Source of the DNA: an uncultured Sediminibacterium sp.
GTDB taxonomy: Bacteria > Bacteroidota > Bacteroidia > Chitinophagales > Chitinophagaceae
Direction of reading: 5' to 3'
Length of the DNA: 5,496 nt
Assembly: GCA_937907555.1 (NCBI GenBank)
Contig: CALEST010000360.1
Location: forward strand, 1-5,496
Part shown: positions 1-5,496 of the stretch, one piece after another
How the letters are laid out: every line of letters starts with the position of its first letter
Numbering within the stretch: position 1 is the stretch's first letter
Translations under genes and position numbers: made by a program
Notes under the pieces: generated by a model
Databases searched by the model: none
What the model was told of the DNA's origin: nothing
Seen by the model: the letters and a program-made list of their open reading frames with translations, nothing else

Positions 1-412
1 ACACACTGGTTCTCATTTGATCTTTCACCGTATCGATGGTGTAGGAATTGGTTAGTTCAGCATAGTAATATCCCTGAGCATTCAGGTAAGAATTCATGAA
101 AAGGGCCGAACGGAGAATATTACTGCTGTCGAAAACAGCCGGATTCTTAATTTTATAAAACAATCCAAATTGTTGTTGCTTGGGTACTTTTAAACTGTCG
201 TCCCAGTAATTTTGCAAATTGGTTAATAAGCGTTTTATCTCATCTTTGGTAAAATTGCCATTCAGGTTAATCTGATTGTTATAAACAAAAGGCTGGTTTT
301 TAGGATAATTTCTAACCCAGGTTCTTTTTTGTTCAGCACAGGATACCAGGAATAATAAAGTGAAAATGAATCCAATTGCGCCGTAGAATCGGGTATTTAC
401 CTTAAAATGCAT
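1..412 (-). CDS. TamL/BamA-like outer membrane assembly lipoprotein (N-terminal part, cut by window edge)
   Basis: Read on the minus strand from an ATG at 412-410, the frame stays open for 137 codons to the window edge, so the C-terminal part is missing. It opens with a basic N-terminus and a hydrophobic stretch ending in the lipobox LVSC (residues 22-25), so Cys25 is the predicted lipidation site. After it come YPKNQPFVYNNQINLNGNF (36-54), then DDSLKVP (71-77), VFDSSN (93-98) and a LNAQGYYYAEL segment (110-120). From memory this pattern is typical of Bacteroidota lipoproteins carrying POTRA-like repeats and a C-terminal Omp85 barrel (TamL/BamA-like), which help assemble outer membrane proteins. 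The barrel is outside the window, so the family call rests on the N-terminus only. The gene is divergent from the methyltransferase at 418, and its likely promoter lies inside that gene. An unrelated surface lipoprotein is the main alternative. Confidence 0.65.
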   Translation of the reverse strand, partial: MHFKVNTRFYGAIGFIFTLLFLVSCAEQKRTWVRNYPKNQPFVYNNQINLNGNFTKDEIKRLLTNLQNYWDDSLKVPKQQQFGLFYKIKNPAVFDSSNILRSALFMNSYLNAQGYYYAELTNSYTIDTVKDQMRTSV

Positions 413-417
413 AGACA

Positions 418-1146
418 ATGTTAAGCAAGAATGAAGCCAAATATATTCAAAGTTTGTTCCATAAAAAACAAAGGGACGCTTTAAACTTGTTTATTGTTGA
501 AGGGGTGAAAGGGGTAGATGAGCTTTTGAACAGTTCCATACAGGTCCATAAAATTTATGCATTGGATAATTGGGAACATCCGAAAATGCACAAAGCACCC
601 CTTGTCAGAATCAGCGAATCTGCTTTAAAGCAAGTTAGCGGGCTACAAACTCCGAACAAAGTGCTTGCCATAGCAACACAGCCTGTGATGGATGTAAAAC
701 CGCCGGTAAAAGGCCAATGGATACTGGCATTGGATGGAATCAAAGACCCAGGTAATATGGGCACTTTAATCAGGATTGCCGACTGGTTCGGTATCCAGCA
801 GATTGTTGCTTCGGAAGACTCAGTAGAATTTTTCAATCCCAAAGTAATTCAAAGTACCATGGGGAGCTTTGCCAGGGTTGCCGTTAGCTATACTTCTTTA
901 TTGAATTATTTATCTGCTACAGAACTACCTGTGTTGGGGGCTTTGTTGAATGGAAATTCAATTTATCAGCAAACCTCACTACAGGAAGGGGTGCTCTTGA
1001 TTGGCAATGAATCCAATGGCATCAGTGACAATTTACTGCCATTGATTAGTCTACCTGTTAGTATACCCAGAATGGGGGGAGCAGAATCGCTGAACGCTGC
1101 AGTGGCAGGTGGCATTTTACTTTCTCATCTTTTACAACCCCGCTGA
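418..1146 (+). CDS. TrmH/SpoU-family RNA 2'-O-methyltransferase
   Basis: The 242-aa protein is a SPOUT-class methyltransferase that moves a methyl group from S-adenosylmethionine to a ribose 2'-OH of rRNA or tRNA in the cytoplasm. An N-terminal SpoU substrate-binding domain covers roughly residues 1-90, starting with MLSKNEAKYIQSL and including FIVEGVKGVDELL. The catalytic trefoil-knot domain follows with all three family motifs: motif 1 DPGNMGTLIR (110-119, with the conserved Asn and Arg), motif 2 LLIGNESNGIS (193-203) and motif 3 IPRMGGAESLNAAVAGGILL (216-235). The start at ATG 418 fits, because family members usually begin with this LSKNE-type sequence. Length is normal for the family. The target nucleotide cannot be read from sequence, so I give no symbol. 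It is divergent from the TamL-like gene (5 bp) and convergent with the permease (3 bp), so it is probably transcribed alone. Confidence 0.93.
   Translation: MLSKNEAKYIQSLFHKKQRDALNLFIVEGVKGVDELLNSSIQVHKIYALDNWEHPKMHKAPLVRISESALKQVSGLQTPNKVLAIATQPVMDVKPPVKGQWILALDGIKDPGNMGTLIRIADWFGIQQIVASEDSVEFFNPKVIQSTMGSFARVAVSYTSLLNYLSATELPVLGALLNGNSIYQQTSLQEGVLLIGNESNGISDNLLPLISLPVSIPRMGGAESLNAAVAGGILLSHLLQPR
438..472 (-). promoter_or_regulatory. Candidate Bacteroidota promoter for the TamL-like gene
   Basis: On the minus strand TTTG (472-469), a 23-bp spacer and TATATTTG (445-438) match the Bacteroidota primary sigma pattern TTTG...TAnnTTTG. The spacer is at the long end of the accepted range. The -7 element lies about 25 bases upstream of the ATG at 412, which predicts a leader of about 20 nt. 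The site is entirely inside the 5' part of the divergent methyltransferase gene, as the 5-bp spacer requires. Chance matches to TAnnTTTG are not rare in AT-rich DNA. Confidence 0.35.
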
Positions 1147-1149
1147 TTT

Positions 1150-2391
1150 TTATCTGAACTGAATGGCCTGAATTGGTTTTATTTTTTTTACCAGCAATGC
1201 AGGAAGCAGTAAAATAATAAAAGACAATAACCAGGTTGCAATACATACCAATGCAATCTGCCACCAGATGATTAATACGGGAGCTTTTTTTACATAGTAA
1301 GCAGATTCGTCTAATTGAATAAATCCTGTAGTTTGTTGCAGTAGCACCAGTCCTACGCCCACAATAAAACCCCAAACGACTCCTTTAAATGCAATGCTAC
1401 CTGCTTGATGCAGAAAGATCTGTATGACCTGACTGTCTCTGGCCCCCAATGCTTTCAGTATACCTATCATAGGGGTTCGCTCCAAAATTAAAATAAGCAG
1501 GCAGGTAACCAGGTTGATGATGGCAACAATGGCCATGATAATAAAAATCACATCCCTGTTCATATTCTGAATCTGCAGCCAGTCAAAAATATTGGGATAA
1601 ATAGATGCTACAGTCCTGCTCATCCATTCTGTAGGCAAATCATTTAGTAAAACCTGGTTTACAGAATCGGGAACAAATCCTTGCTTTACAAATATTTCAT
1701 AACCCCCTATCTGATCAGGTTCCCATTGATTGAGTCTGGCAATTAAACGCAGATCTGTTAACATGAACAACTTATCGTATTCTTCAATACCTGTTTTATA
1801 AAGTCCTGTAACTTTCAACTTACGATAAGTGGTTTGGGTAGATTCATTGCCAACAAAATAAAGGGTAACTGTATCATTCAGCCGAATATTCAGTAATCCG
1901 GCAATTTGTTCTGAAACAACAATCTCCCTGCTATACAGGCTGTCGCCAAATCCCAGCCATTTCCCTTCTGTAATAAATGGTTTGATTAAACTGCTGTCAT
2001 AGGTTGATTCAACCCCTTTTAGCAAAACTCCTTCAATATTTTTGTTATGAGATAGTACTGCAGATTTGGTAGCAAAAGCCTGGTGCTTAAGCACACCTGC
2101 CTGTTGGCTAATCAATCCTTCAATTTGCTTGTTGCGGCTGATGGGTAATTCTTCGGCCATCAGGGATTTATCCGGTTCAAAATGCTGTACCCTTATATGT
2201 CCCCAAAAATTAAATACTTTTTGTGCTACCGTCTGTTGAAATCCGTTTACAAAACAAATGGTGATGATCATGGCTGCTACCCCTACAGCGGTGGCGCCTA
2301 CCGACAACCGGATGATGAAACGCGAAAAGGTTTGCTTTTGATTGGCAGCTAATTTCTGAGCGATATATGCTGAAAAATTCAAACGGTACAA
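1150..2391 (-). CDS. LolC/LolE-like ABC transporter permease (FtsX/MacB-type)
   Basis: The 413-aa membrane protein has the four-helix layout of lipoprotein-releasing permeases. TM1 is at about residues 29-50, then a large periplasmic domain to about 279, TM2 about 281-303, TM3 about 334-353 and TM4 about 374-402. The cytoplasmic loop ERTPMIGILKALGARDSQV (304-322) is the coupling-helix signature of the FtsX-like domain that docks on the ATPase (LolD in the Lol system). The inferred role is moving lipoproteins out of the inner membrane toward the outer membrane. No ATPase gene is in the window, so it must pair with one encoded elsewhere. The start is unusual: an in-frame TGA sits four codons upstream of TTG 2391, and the first in-frame ATG is only at codon 41, inside TM1. 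Translation must therefore begin at TTG 2391 or TTG 2382; the latter would give an N-terminus MNFSAYIAQKL. A non-Lol FtsX-type permease is the alternative. Confidence 0.85.
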   Translation of the reverse strand: MYRLNFSAYIAQKLAANQKQTFSRFIIRLSVGATAVGVAAMIITICFVNGFQQTVAQKVFNFWGHIRVQHFEPDKSLMAEELPISRNKQIEGLISQQAGVLKHQAFATKSAVLSHNKNIEGVLLKGVESTYDSSLIKPFITEGKWLGFGDSLYSREIVVSEQIAGLLNIRLNDTVTLYFVGNESTQTTYRKLKVTGLYKTGIEEYDKLFMLTDLRLIARLNQWEPDQIGGYEIFVKQGFVPDSVNQVLLNDLPTEWMSRTVASIYPNIFDWLQIQNMNRDVIFIIMAIVAIINLVTCLLILILERTPMIGILKALGARDSQVIQIFLHQAGSIAFKGVVWGFIVGVGLVLLQQTTGFIQLDESAYYVKKAPVLIIWWQIALVCIATWLLSFIILLLPALLVKKIKPIQAIQFR

Positions 2392-2393
2392 TT

Positions 2394-2427
2394 TTTGAAG
2401 TATTCAAAGCTACTAATAATACATTTG
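2394..2427 (+). promoter_or_regulatory. Candidate promoter for the T9SS plug gene
   Basis: TTTG (2394-2397), a 22-bp spacer and the exact -7 element TACATTTG (2420-2427) match the Bacteroidota promoter pattern. The predicted transcript starts near 2433, leaving a leader of about 13 nt before ATG 2446. No Shine-Dalgarno sequence is visible, as is usual in this phylum. The site shares nearly all its length with the minus-strand promoter of the permease. Confidence 0.45.
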
Positions 2428-2433
2428 TTTCAG
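2405..2433 (-). promoter_or_regulatory. Candidate promoter for the LolC/E-like permease
   Basis: On the minus strand TAGCTTTG (2412-2405) is an exact TAnnTTTG -7 element. An imperfect -33 (TTACTG, its CTG at 2433-2431) lies 18 bp upstream. Transcription would begin near 2398-2400. This leaves only about 8 nt before TTG 2391 or about 17 nt before TTG 2382, which mildly favours the second TTG or a near-leaderless message. It overlaps the opposing promoter of the plug gene. Confidence 0.4.
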
Positions 2434-2445
2434 TAAGTTTAATCT

Positions 2446-3723
2446 ATGATGAAGCTGTTATACATTCTGCTGTTGATTTTTTTTAATGATACTTTATTGG
2501 CTCAGGTTAAGCCCGATCATATTTACAATCCCAGTATAAAAACACCCAAATTATTTCCGGTCAACAATCAATTGGGGCTTCCCATAATTCAATTGAATTC
2601 TTCTGATCAGCTTGAACTTCATTTTGACGACCTGGGAAATTATCCCAAAAACTACTTTTATACTTTTCAATTGTGCAATGCAGACTGGACAGAAGCACAA
2701 TGGAGTCCATTCGATTATATACGCGGATTTCAGCAGAACAGAATCGGTCAGTACCGCATTTCATCTGTTGCACAGGTTCAGTATGTGCACTATCAGTTGA
2801 ATTTGCCTGAACGGTCCTGCATTCCAACCAGAAGCGGCAATTATATATTAAAAGTATTTCAGGATGCAGACACTTCGAAATTACTGTTTACCAAACGTTT
2901 TTATGTAGTTGACAATAAAGTAGGAATAGCTGCACAGATGCAACAGCCGTTCAGTGCAGCGCAGCACAGAACGCATCAGAAGATTCAATTGTCAGTAAAT
3001 ACGTCTACCCTTCAGGCAATTCAACCCCAGCAGGTCCAAACCACCATTTTACAAAATGGGAGATGGGACAATGCCTCGCAGAAATTGGTTCCTTCCTTTA
3101 TTCGGGGGAATATACTCGAATACAATGCAGAACAGGATTGTTTATTTCCGGCAGGTAAAGAGTATCGCTGGATTGATTTAAGAAGCTTAAGATTCGAAAG
3201 TGATCGTATAGAAAGAATCAGCAGAACCAATATTCCGGTTACTGTTTATGCTAAAACGGACGCCATCAGAACCGGAGTCCGGTATTTATGGTACAGAGAT
3301 TTGAATGGTTTTTTTGAAATTTCTACTACAGAATCCATCAATCCATGGTGGCAGTCTGATTATGCAGAAGTGGAATTTACGCTGGCAACCGATAATCGTC
3401 AGCCACTTAAGCAACCCGTATATTTAATGGGGGATTTTACCGGAAATCAGTTAAGCGATAGTTCGCTGATGGAATTTGATGAGCGCAAAATGGTCTATTA
3501 CAAACGATTAATTTTAAAACAGGGGTTTTACAGTTATCAGTATGTTGTTAAAGAGGGCAGCAACCAGCATCCAGTAGCATCCTATGATTTAACAGAGGGG
3601 AATTATTGGGAAACAGAGAATAACTACACTATTCTGGTGTATTATCGACCCTTTGGCGGAAGACACGATGAATTAGTGGGATTAAGGCAAATCAGCAGTA
3701 TTCAGCCTAATTTGAGACTTTAA
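2446..3723 (+). CDS. Type IX secretion system plug protein (DUF5103 family)
   Basis: The 425-aa protein begins with a Sec signal peptide (residues 1 to about 20: basic start, LLYILLLIFF core, cleavage probably near LLAQ). The body matches the DUF5103 pattern as I remember it: LPIIQLNSSDQLELHFDDL (45-63), YFYTFQLCNADW (70-81), YIRGFQQNRIGQYRISS (91-107), VHYQLNLPE (114-122) and SGNYILKVFQD (130-140) followed by RFYVVD (151-156). The C-terminal third (about 307-400), with VYLMGDFTGNQL and YYKRLILKQGFYSYQY, looks like an immunoglobulin/E-set beta-sandwich. In Flavobacterium the Plug protein closes the large SprA translocon pore on the periplasmic side of the outer membrane, and that role is inferred here. 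It carries no T9SS C-terminal export signal, as expected for a machinery part. ATG 2446 is followed at once by ATG 2449; either could be the start. Length is typical. Confidence 0.87.
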   Translation: MMKLLYILLLIFFNDTLLAQVKPDHIYNPSIKTPKLFPVNNQLGLPIIQLNSSDQLELHFDDLGNYPKNYFYTFQLCNADWTEAQWSPFDYIRGFQQNRIGQYRISSVAQVQYVHYQLNLPERSCIPTRSGNYILKVFQDADTSKLLFTKRFYVVDNKVGIAAQMQQPFSAAQHRTHQKIQLSVNTSTLQAIQPQQVQTTILQNGRWDNASQKLVPSFIRGNILEYNAEQDCLFPAGKEYRWIDLRSLRFESDRIERISRTNIPVTVYAKTDAIRTGVRYLWYRDLNGFFEISTTESINPWWQSDYAEVEFTLATDNRQPLKQPVYLMGDFTGNQLSDSSLMEFDERKMVYYKRLILKQGFYSYQYVVKEGSNQHPVASYDLTEGNYWETENNYTILVYYRPFGGRHDELVGLRQISSIQPNLRL

Positions 3724-3731
3724 CAATTAAG

Positions 3732-3764
3732 TTTAGGCAGGGCAGGTATTTAAGTGTACCTTTG
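3732..3764 (+). promoter_or_regulatory. Candidate promoter for the cold-shock gene
   Basis: TACCTTTG (3757-3764) is an exact TAnnTTTG -7 element. A weak -33 (TTTA at 3732-3735) lies 21 bp upstream. The predicted transcript starts near 3770 and leaves about 22 nt before ATG 3792, much shorter than the long structured leader of E. coli cspA. The TTG inside the element (3762-3764) is in frame with the coding region and could be mistaken for a start codon. Confidence 0.45.
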
Positions 3765-3791
3765 CGGTATTATTTATTTACAATTTTTACA

Positions 3792-3995
3792 ATGGACACA
3801 CAAATTCAAGGAACTGTAAAGTTCTTTAACGAAGAAAAAGGTTTTGGTTTTATTAAGCATGATGATTCCAACAAAGAAACTTTTGTACATGCAAATGGTT
3901 TAATCGACCAGATTGAAGCTAACGATAAAGTTATCTTTGATGTGCAGGAAGGAAGAAAAGGTTTGAATGCAGTAAATGTAAAACGTTTAAGCTAG
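3792..3995 (+). CDS. Cold-shock domain protein (CspA family)
   Basis: This 67-aa protein is a single cold-shock domain, a five-stranded OB-fold that binds single-stranded RNA and DNA and acts as an RNA chaperone in the cytoplasm. It shows the canonical start GTVKFFNEEKGFGFI (7-21), containing RNP1 (KGFGFI, 16-21), and the RNP2 region TFVHANGL (30-37). The end DVQEGRKGLNAVNVKRL (50-66) is also typical of bacterial Csp proteins. I chose ATG 3792 because it gives the usual family length. An in-frame extension to TTG 3762 would add ten non-homologous residues and run into the -7 promoter element. RNP2 has Thr where most family members have Val, Ile or Leu before Phe-Val-His, a minor variation. 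The gene is probably monocistronic, with its own promoter candidate and a strong terminator at 4019-4053. Confidence 0.95.
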   Translation: MDTQIQGTVKFFNEEKGFGFIKHDDSNKETFVHANGLIDQIEANDKVIFDVQEGRKGLNAVNVKRLS

Positions 3996-4018
3996 TCTTA
4001 AATTACATACCTTATCAG

Positions 4019-4053
4019 AGGCCATCAACTTTCCGTTGATGGCCTTATTTTTT
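4019..4053 (+). terminator. Rho-independent terminator after the cold-shock gene
   Basis: A perfect 11-bp stem pairs AGGCCATCAAC (4019-4029) with GTTGATGGCCT (4035-4045) around a 5-nt loop TTTCC. It is followed by TA and a run of six T (4048-4053). It sits 23 bases after the TAG stop of the cold-shock gene. There is no T run on the opposite side, so it works in the plus direction only. Confidence 0.92.
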
Positions 4054-4068
4054 ATCAGCGTATATTTG
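4036..4068 (+). promoter_or_regulatory. Candidate promoter for purine nucleoside phosphorylase
   Basis: TATATTTG (4061-4068) is an exact TAnnTTTG -7 element. TTG at 4036-4038 lies 22 bp upstream and falls in the 3' arm of the cold-shock terminator stem. Transcription would start near 4075, leaving a leader of about 11 nt before ATG 4086. The porin frame downstream probably shares this transcript. Confidence 0.45.
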
Positions 4069-4085
4069 TCGCCTAATTTCTTATT

Positions 4086-4907
4086 ATGTCTGTTTTAATG
4101 AATCAACTGAAAGAAGCAGTTGCTTTTATCGGTTCAAAAGCCAATCAAGAAGCCAGTATTGGAATTGTTTTAGGTAGCGGTTTAGGTAATCTGTCCAAGG
4201 AAATTAAAGTGGAGATTTCTATACCATATTCAGAAATACCTCACTTCCCGGTAAGCACGGTAGAAGGGCATGGCGGTAGTTTATTGTTTGGAGAATTGAG
4301 TGGCAAGAAAGTGTGGGTGATGAGTGGCAGGTTTCATTTTTATGAAGGATATACGCCTCACCAGGTTACATTTCCTGTAAGGGTTATGCATTTATTGGGG
4401 GTAAAGACCCTGTTTCTTTCAAACGCAGCCGGGGGAGTAAATCCTGCTTTTAATGTAGGTGATTTAATGGTGATTACCGATCATATCAGCCTTTTTGTGG
4501 TAAATCCTTTATTGGGTAAAAATGAGGAGGAACTGGGTACCCGATTCCCCGATATGAGTGAGCCTTACAGTAAGGAATTAATTGCAAAAGCTATGCAGAT
4601 AGCTGCTCAGAACCAGATTGAATTGAAAAAAGGGGTTTATACAGGCGTAACCGGACCCACGTTTGAAACAAGAGCAGAGTATAAAATGATACATGCTTTG
4701 GGTGGAGATGCTGTGGGAATGAGCACCGTTCAGGAAAATATAGTTGCCGTGCACTGTGGCATGAAAGTGTTTGCTACCAGTGTGATCACCGATTTAGGAA
4801 TCAGAGAGGAAGAGAACGTAATTACGCATGAGGAAGTGTTGGAAGCAGCAACAGCAGCAGAGCCGAAACTTACTTTATTGTTCAAGGAATTGATCCGTAG
4901 TTTATAA
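4086..4907 (+). CDS. punA: Purine nucleoside phosphorylase (trimeric PNP/MTAP family)
   Basis: The 273-aa cytoplasmic enzyme splits purine (deoxy)nucleosides with phosphate into free base and (deoxy)ribose-1-phosphate, in purine salvage. Family motifs are all present: phosphate site GSGLG (30-34, Ser31), EGHGG (60-64, His62) and SGRFHFYEGY (80-89, Arg82, His84, Tyr86); NAAGG (113-117); base site GPTFETRAE (190-198, Glu194); and GMSTVQE (211-217, Met212 and Ser213). His248 in THEEVL corresponds to human His257, which contacts the ribose 5'-OH and supports a nucleoside rather than methylthioadenosine substrate. The human Asn243 position, which selects 6-oxopurines, is Asp236 here (VITDLGI), so adenosine may also be accepted. 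Length and completeness are normal. It has its own promoter candidate after the cold-shock terminator and is followed 17 bp later by the porin frame. An in-frame ATG at codon 5 is an alternative start. Confidence 0.93.
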   Translation: MSVLMNQLKEAVAFIGSKANQEASIGIVLGSGLGNLSKEIKVEISIPYSEIPHFPVSTVEGHGGSLLFGELSGKKVWVMSGRFHFYEGYTPHQVTFPVRVMHLLGVKTLFLSNAAGGVNPAFNVGDLMVITDHISLFVVNPLLGKNEEELGTRFPDMSEPYSKELIAKAMQIAAQNQIELKKGVYTGVTGPTFETRAEYKMIHALGGDAVGMSTVQENIVAVHCGMKVFATSVITDLGIREEENVITHEEVLEAATAAEPKLTLLFKELIRSL

Positions 4908-4924
4908 GTTATTACAGAGTTTGC

Positions 4925-5452
4925 ATGATGAAGCGCAGAACCATTCTTGGATTACTTATGCTGTTATTCGTTCTTACGGATGCAGAATGGGGATGGGCGC
5001 AGGGATTCAGACCGGGAATGGGGTCTTTTCCTGCTGGAGGCAATATGATGCAGCAAATGGGTACCCGAAAATCGAAAGCAGATTCTTTGCAGAAAAGAGA
5101 CCTGTACGCAGACTCAATTACCATATTTTATAAGTCTTTTGATTCAACAAGAAATCGTGCGATGGATTCTTCCATCAATGATTTTACTACCCGGTTTCCT
5201 ATGCCATATACCCATTATCATTTGGGTAATTTTGGAACGGCTGCCAGGTCTATGTTGTTCAACCCATTGATGAAAACGGGCTTTGATGCTGGTTTTCATG
5301 CATTTGATATTTATAAGTTCACCTTAGAAAATACAAGGTTTTATCAAACAACCCGACCCTACACAGAATTGGGTTATTTATTGGGTGCCAAAGCTGAGCA
5401 GCTGATAGATTTAAAACATACACAGAACCGGAAGTCGAATTTTAATTTTTGA
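4925..5452 (+). CDS. Bacteroidota 'putative porin', N-terminal part ending at an in-frame TGA
   Basis: The 175-codon frame starts with a Sec signal peptide (RR, then ILGLLMLLFVL; probable cleavage after about WA-Q at residues 24-26) and a Gly/Met/Gln-rich linker (27-48). From about residue 52 it resembles the start of the large Bacteroidota 'putative porin' family: DSLQKRDLYADSITIFYKSF (53-72), DSSINDFTTRFP (81-92), HYHLGNFGTAARSMLF (97-112), GFDAGFHAFDIY (119-130), QTTRPYTELGYLLG (141-154), then HTQNRKSNFNF (165-175). In that family the last segment begins the outer membrane barrel strands, and full proteins are several hundred residues long. The TGA at 5450-5452 therefore truncates the protein before the barrel. 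The frame continues open beyond it with family-like residues, so this is probably a nonsense mutation or a base error, not a natural end. It starts at ATG 4925 (or ATG 4928), 17 bp after the phosphorylase, with no visible terminator or promoter between them. Confidence 0.75.
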   Translation: MMKRRTILGLLMLLFVLTDAEWGWAQGFRPGMGSFPAGGNMMQQMGTRKSKADSLQKRDLYADSITIFYKSFDSTRNRAMDSSINDFTTRFPMPYTHYHLGNFGTAARSMLFNPLMKTGFDAGFHAFDIYKFTLENTRFYQTTRPYTELGYLLGAKAEQLIDLKHTQNRKSNFNF

Positions 5453-5496
5453 TTTGAATACAGATTCAGTAATTCACCAGGTGGGTTGAAAAACGA
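5453..5496 (+). pseudogene. In-frame continuation of the putative porin after the TGA
   Basis: Reading on in the same frame past TGA 5450-5452 gives FEYRFSNSPGGLKN and then the window edge, with no further stop. This reads like the next barrel strand and turn of the porin family (NFNF-x-FEYRF-x-N-x-PG). A single G-to-T change (GGA, Gly, to TGA) would explain the stop. The rest of the gene lies outside the window. Confidence 0.6.

Noticed and set aside
376..405. Possible promoter for the methyltransferase: TTG 376-378, 19 bp, TACCTTAA 398-405
   Set aside because: The -7 part lacks the TTTG ending and is a weak match. A promoter must exist near here, but this one cannot be singled out by eye.
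1120..1200. Shared or bidirectional terminator at the convergent ends of the methyltransferase and permease genes
   Set aside because: Only T-rich runs and no convincing GC stem are visible around the 3-bp gap, so I do not call one.
2210..2407. 65-codon minus-strand frame overlapping the start of the permease, beginning at a TTG 16 bases upstream
   Set aside because: It is a shifted reading of the permease N-terminus with no family features. The permease frame carries the membrane helices, and no frameshift is needed if it starts at TTG 2391 or 2382.
3762..3791. Extended start of the cold-shock protein at TTG 3762, adding ten residues
   Set aside because: The TTG is part of the promoter element TACCTTTG, the added residues do not belong to the cold-shock domain, and ATG 3792 gives the normal 67-aa length.
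4921..5133. Frames of about 70 codons on both strands over the start of the porin gene
   Set aside because: They are shadows of the porin frame, with no recognisable domain, and the porin frame has clear signal peptide and family motifs.
5450..5452. TGA read as an amino acid through an alternative genetic code
   Set aside because: TGA is the natural stop of the methyltransferase in the same window, right after its conserved C-terminus, so general reassignment does not fit.

Overview
The window looks like chromosomal DNA from a Bacteroidota bacterium, most likely of the Chitinophagaceae type. The evidence is a type IX secretion plug (DUF5103) protein, a Bacteroidota-style 'putative porin', a TamL-like lipoprotein, and moderately AT-rich DNA. 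There are no Shine-Dalgarno sequences in front of starts, and several intergenic spots match the Bacteroidota promoter signature TAnnTTTG about 20 bp after a TTG/TTTG. These are ordinary housekeeping and envelope genes; I see no mobile element, CRISPR array, tRNA or rRNA.

Layout: (1) 1-412 on the minus strand is the N-terminal part of a lipoprotein resembling the Bacteroidota TamL/BamA-like family, cut by the window edge. (2) Five bases away and divergent, 418-1146 (+) encodes a SpoU/TrmH-family RNA 2'-O-methyltransferase. (3) Convergent to it with a 3-bp gap, 1150-2391 (-) encodes a LolC/LolE-like ABC transporter permease that has no ATG available and must start at TTG. (4) A 54-bp divergent spacer carries two overlapping, opposed promoter candidates and leads into 2446-3723 (+), the type IX secretion plug protein. 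(5) 3792-3995 (+) is a cold-shock protein with its own promoter candidate and a strong intrinsic terminator. (6) 4086-4907 (+) is a trimeric-type purine nucleoside phosphorylase with an Asn-to-Asp change at the base-recognition position. (7) 17 bp downstream, probably co-transcribed, lies a 'putative porin' reading frame stopped by TGA at 5450-5452 although the same frame continues with family-like sequence to the window end.

Four of the seven genes serve the envelope: TamL-like outer membrane assembly, Lol-like lipoprotein export, the T9SS translocon plug and the porin. They do not form one operon; their orientations alternate and intergenic spaces are very short. I see no wholly new system. 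The points most worth a second look are the in-frame stop in the porin, the overlapping divergent promoters, the TTG-only start of the permease and the Asp variant of the phosphorylase.
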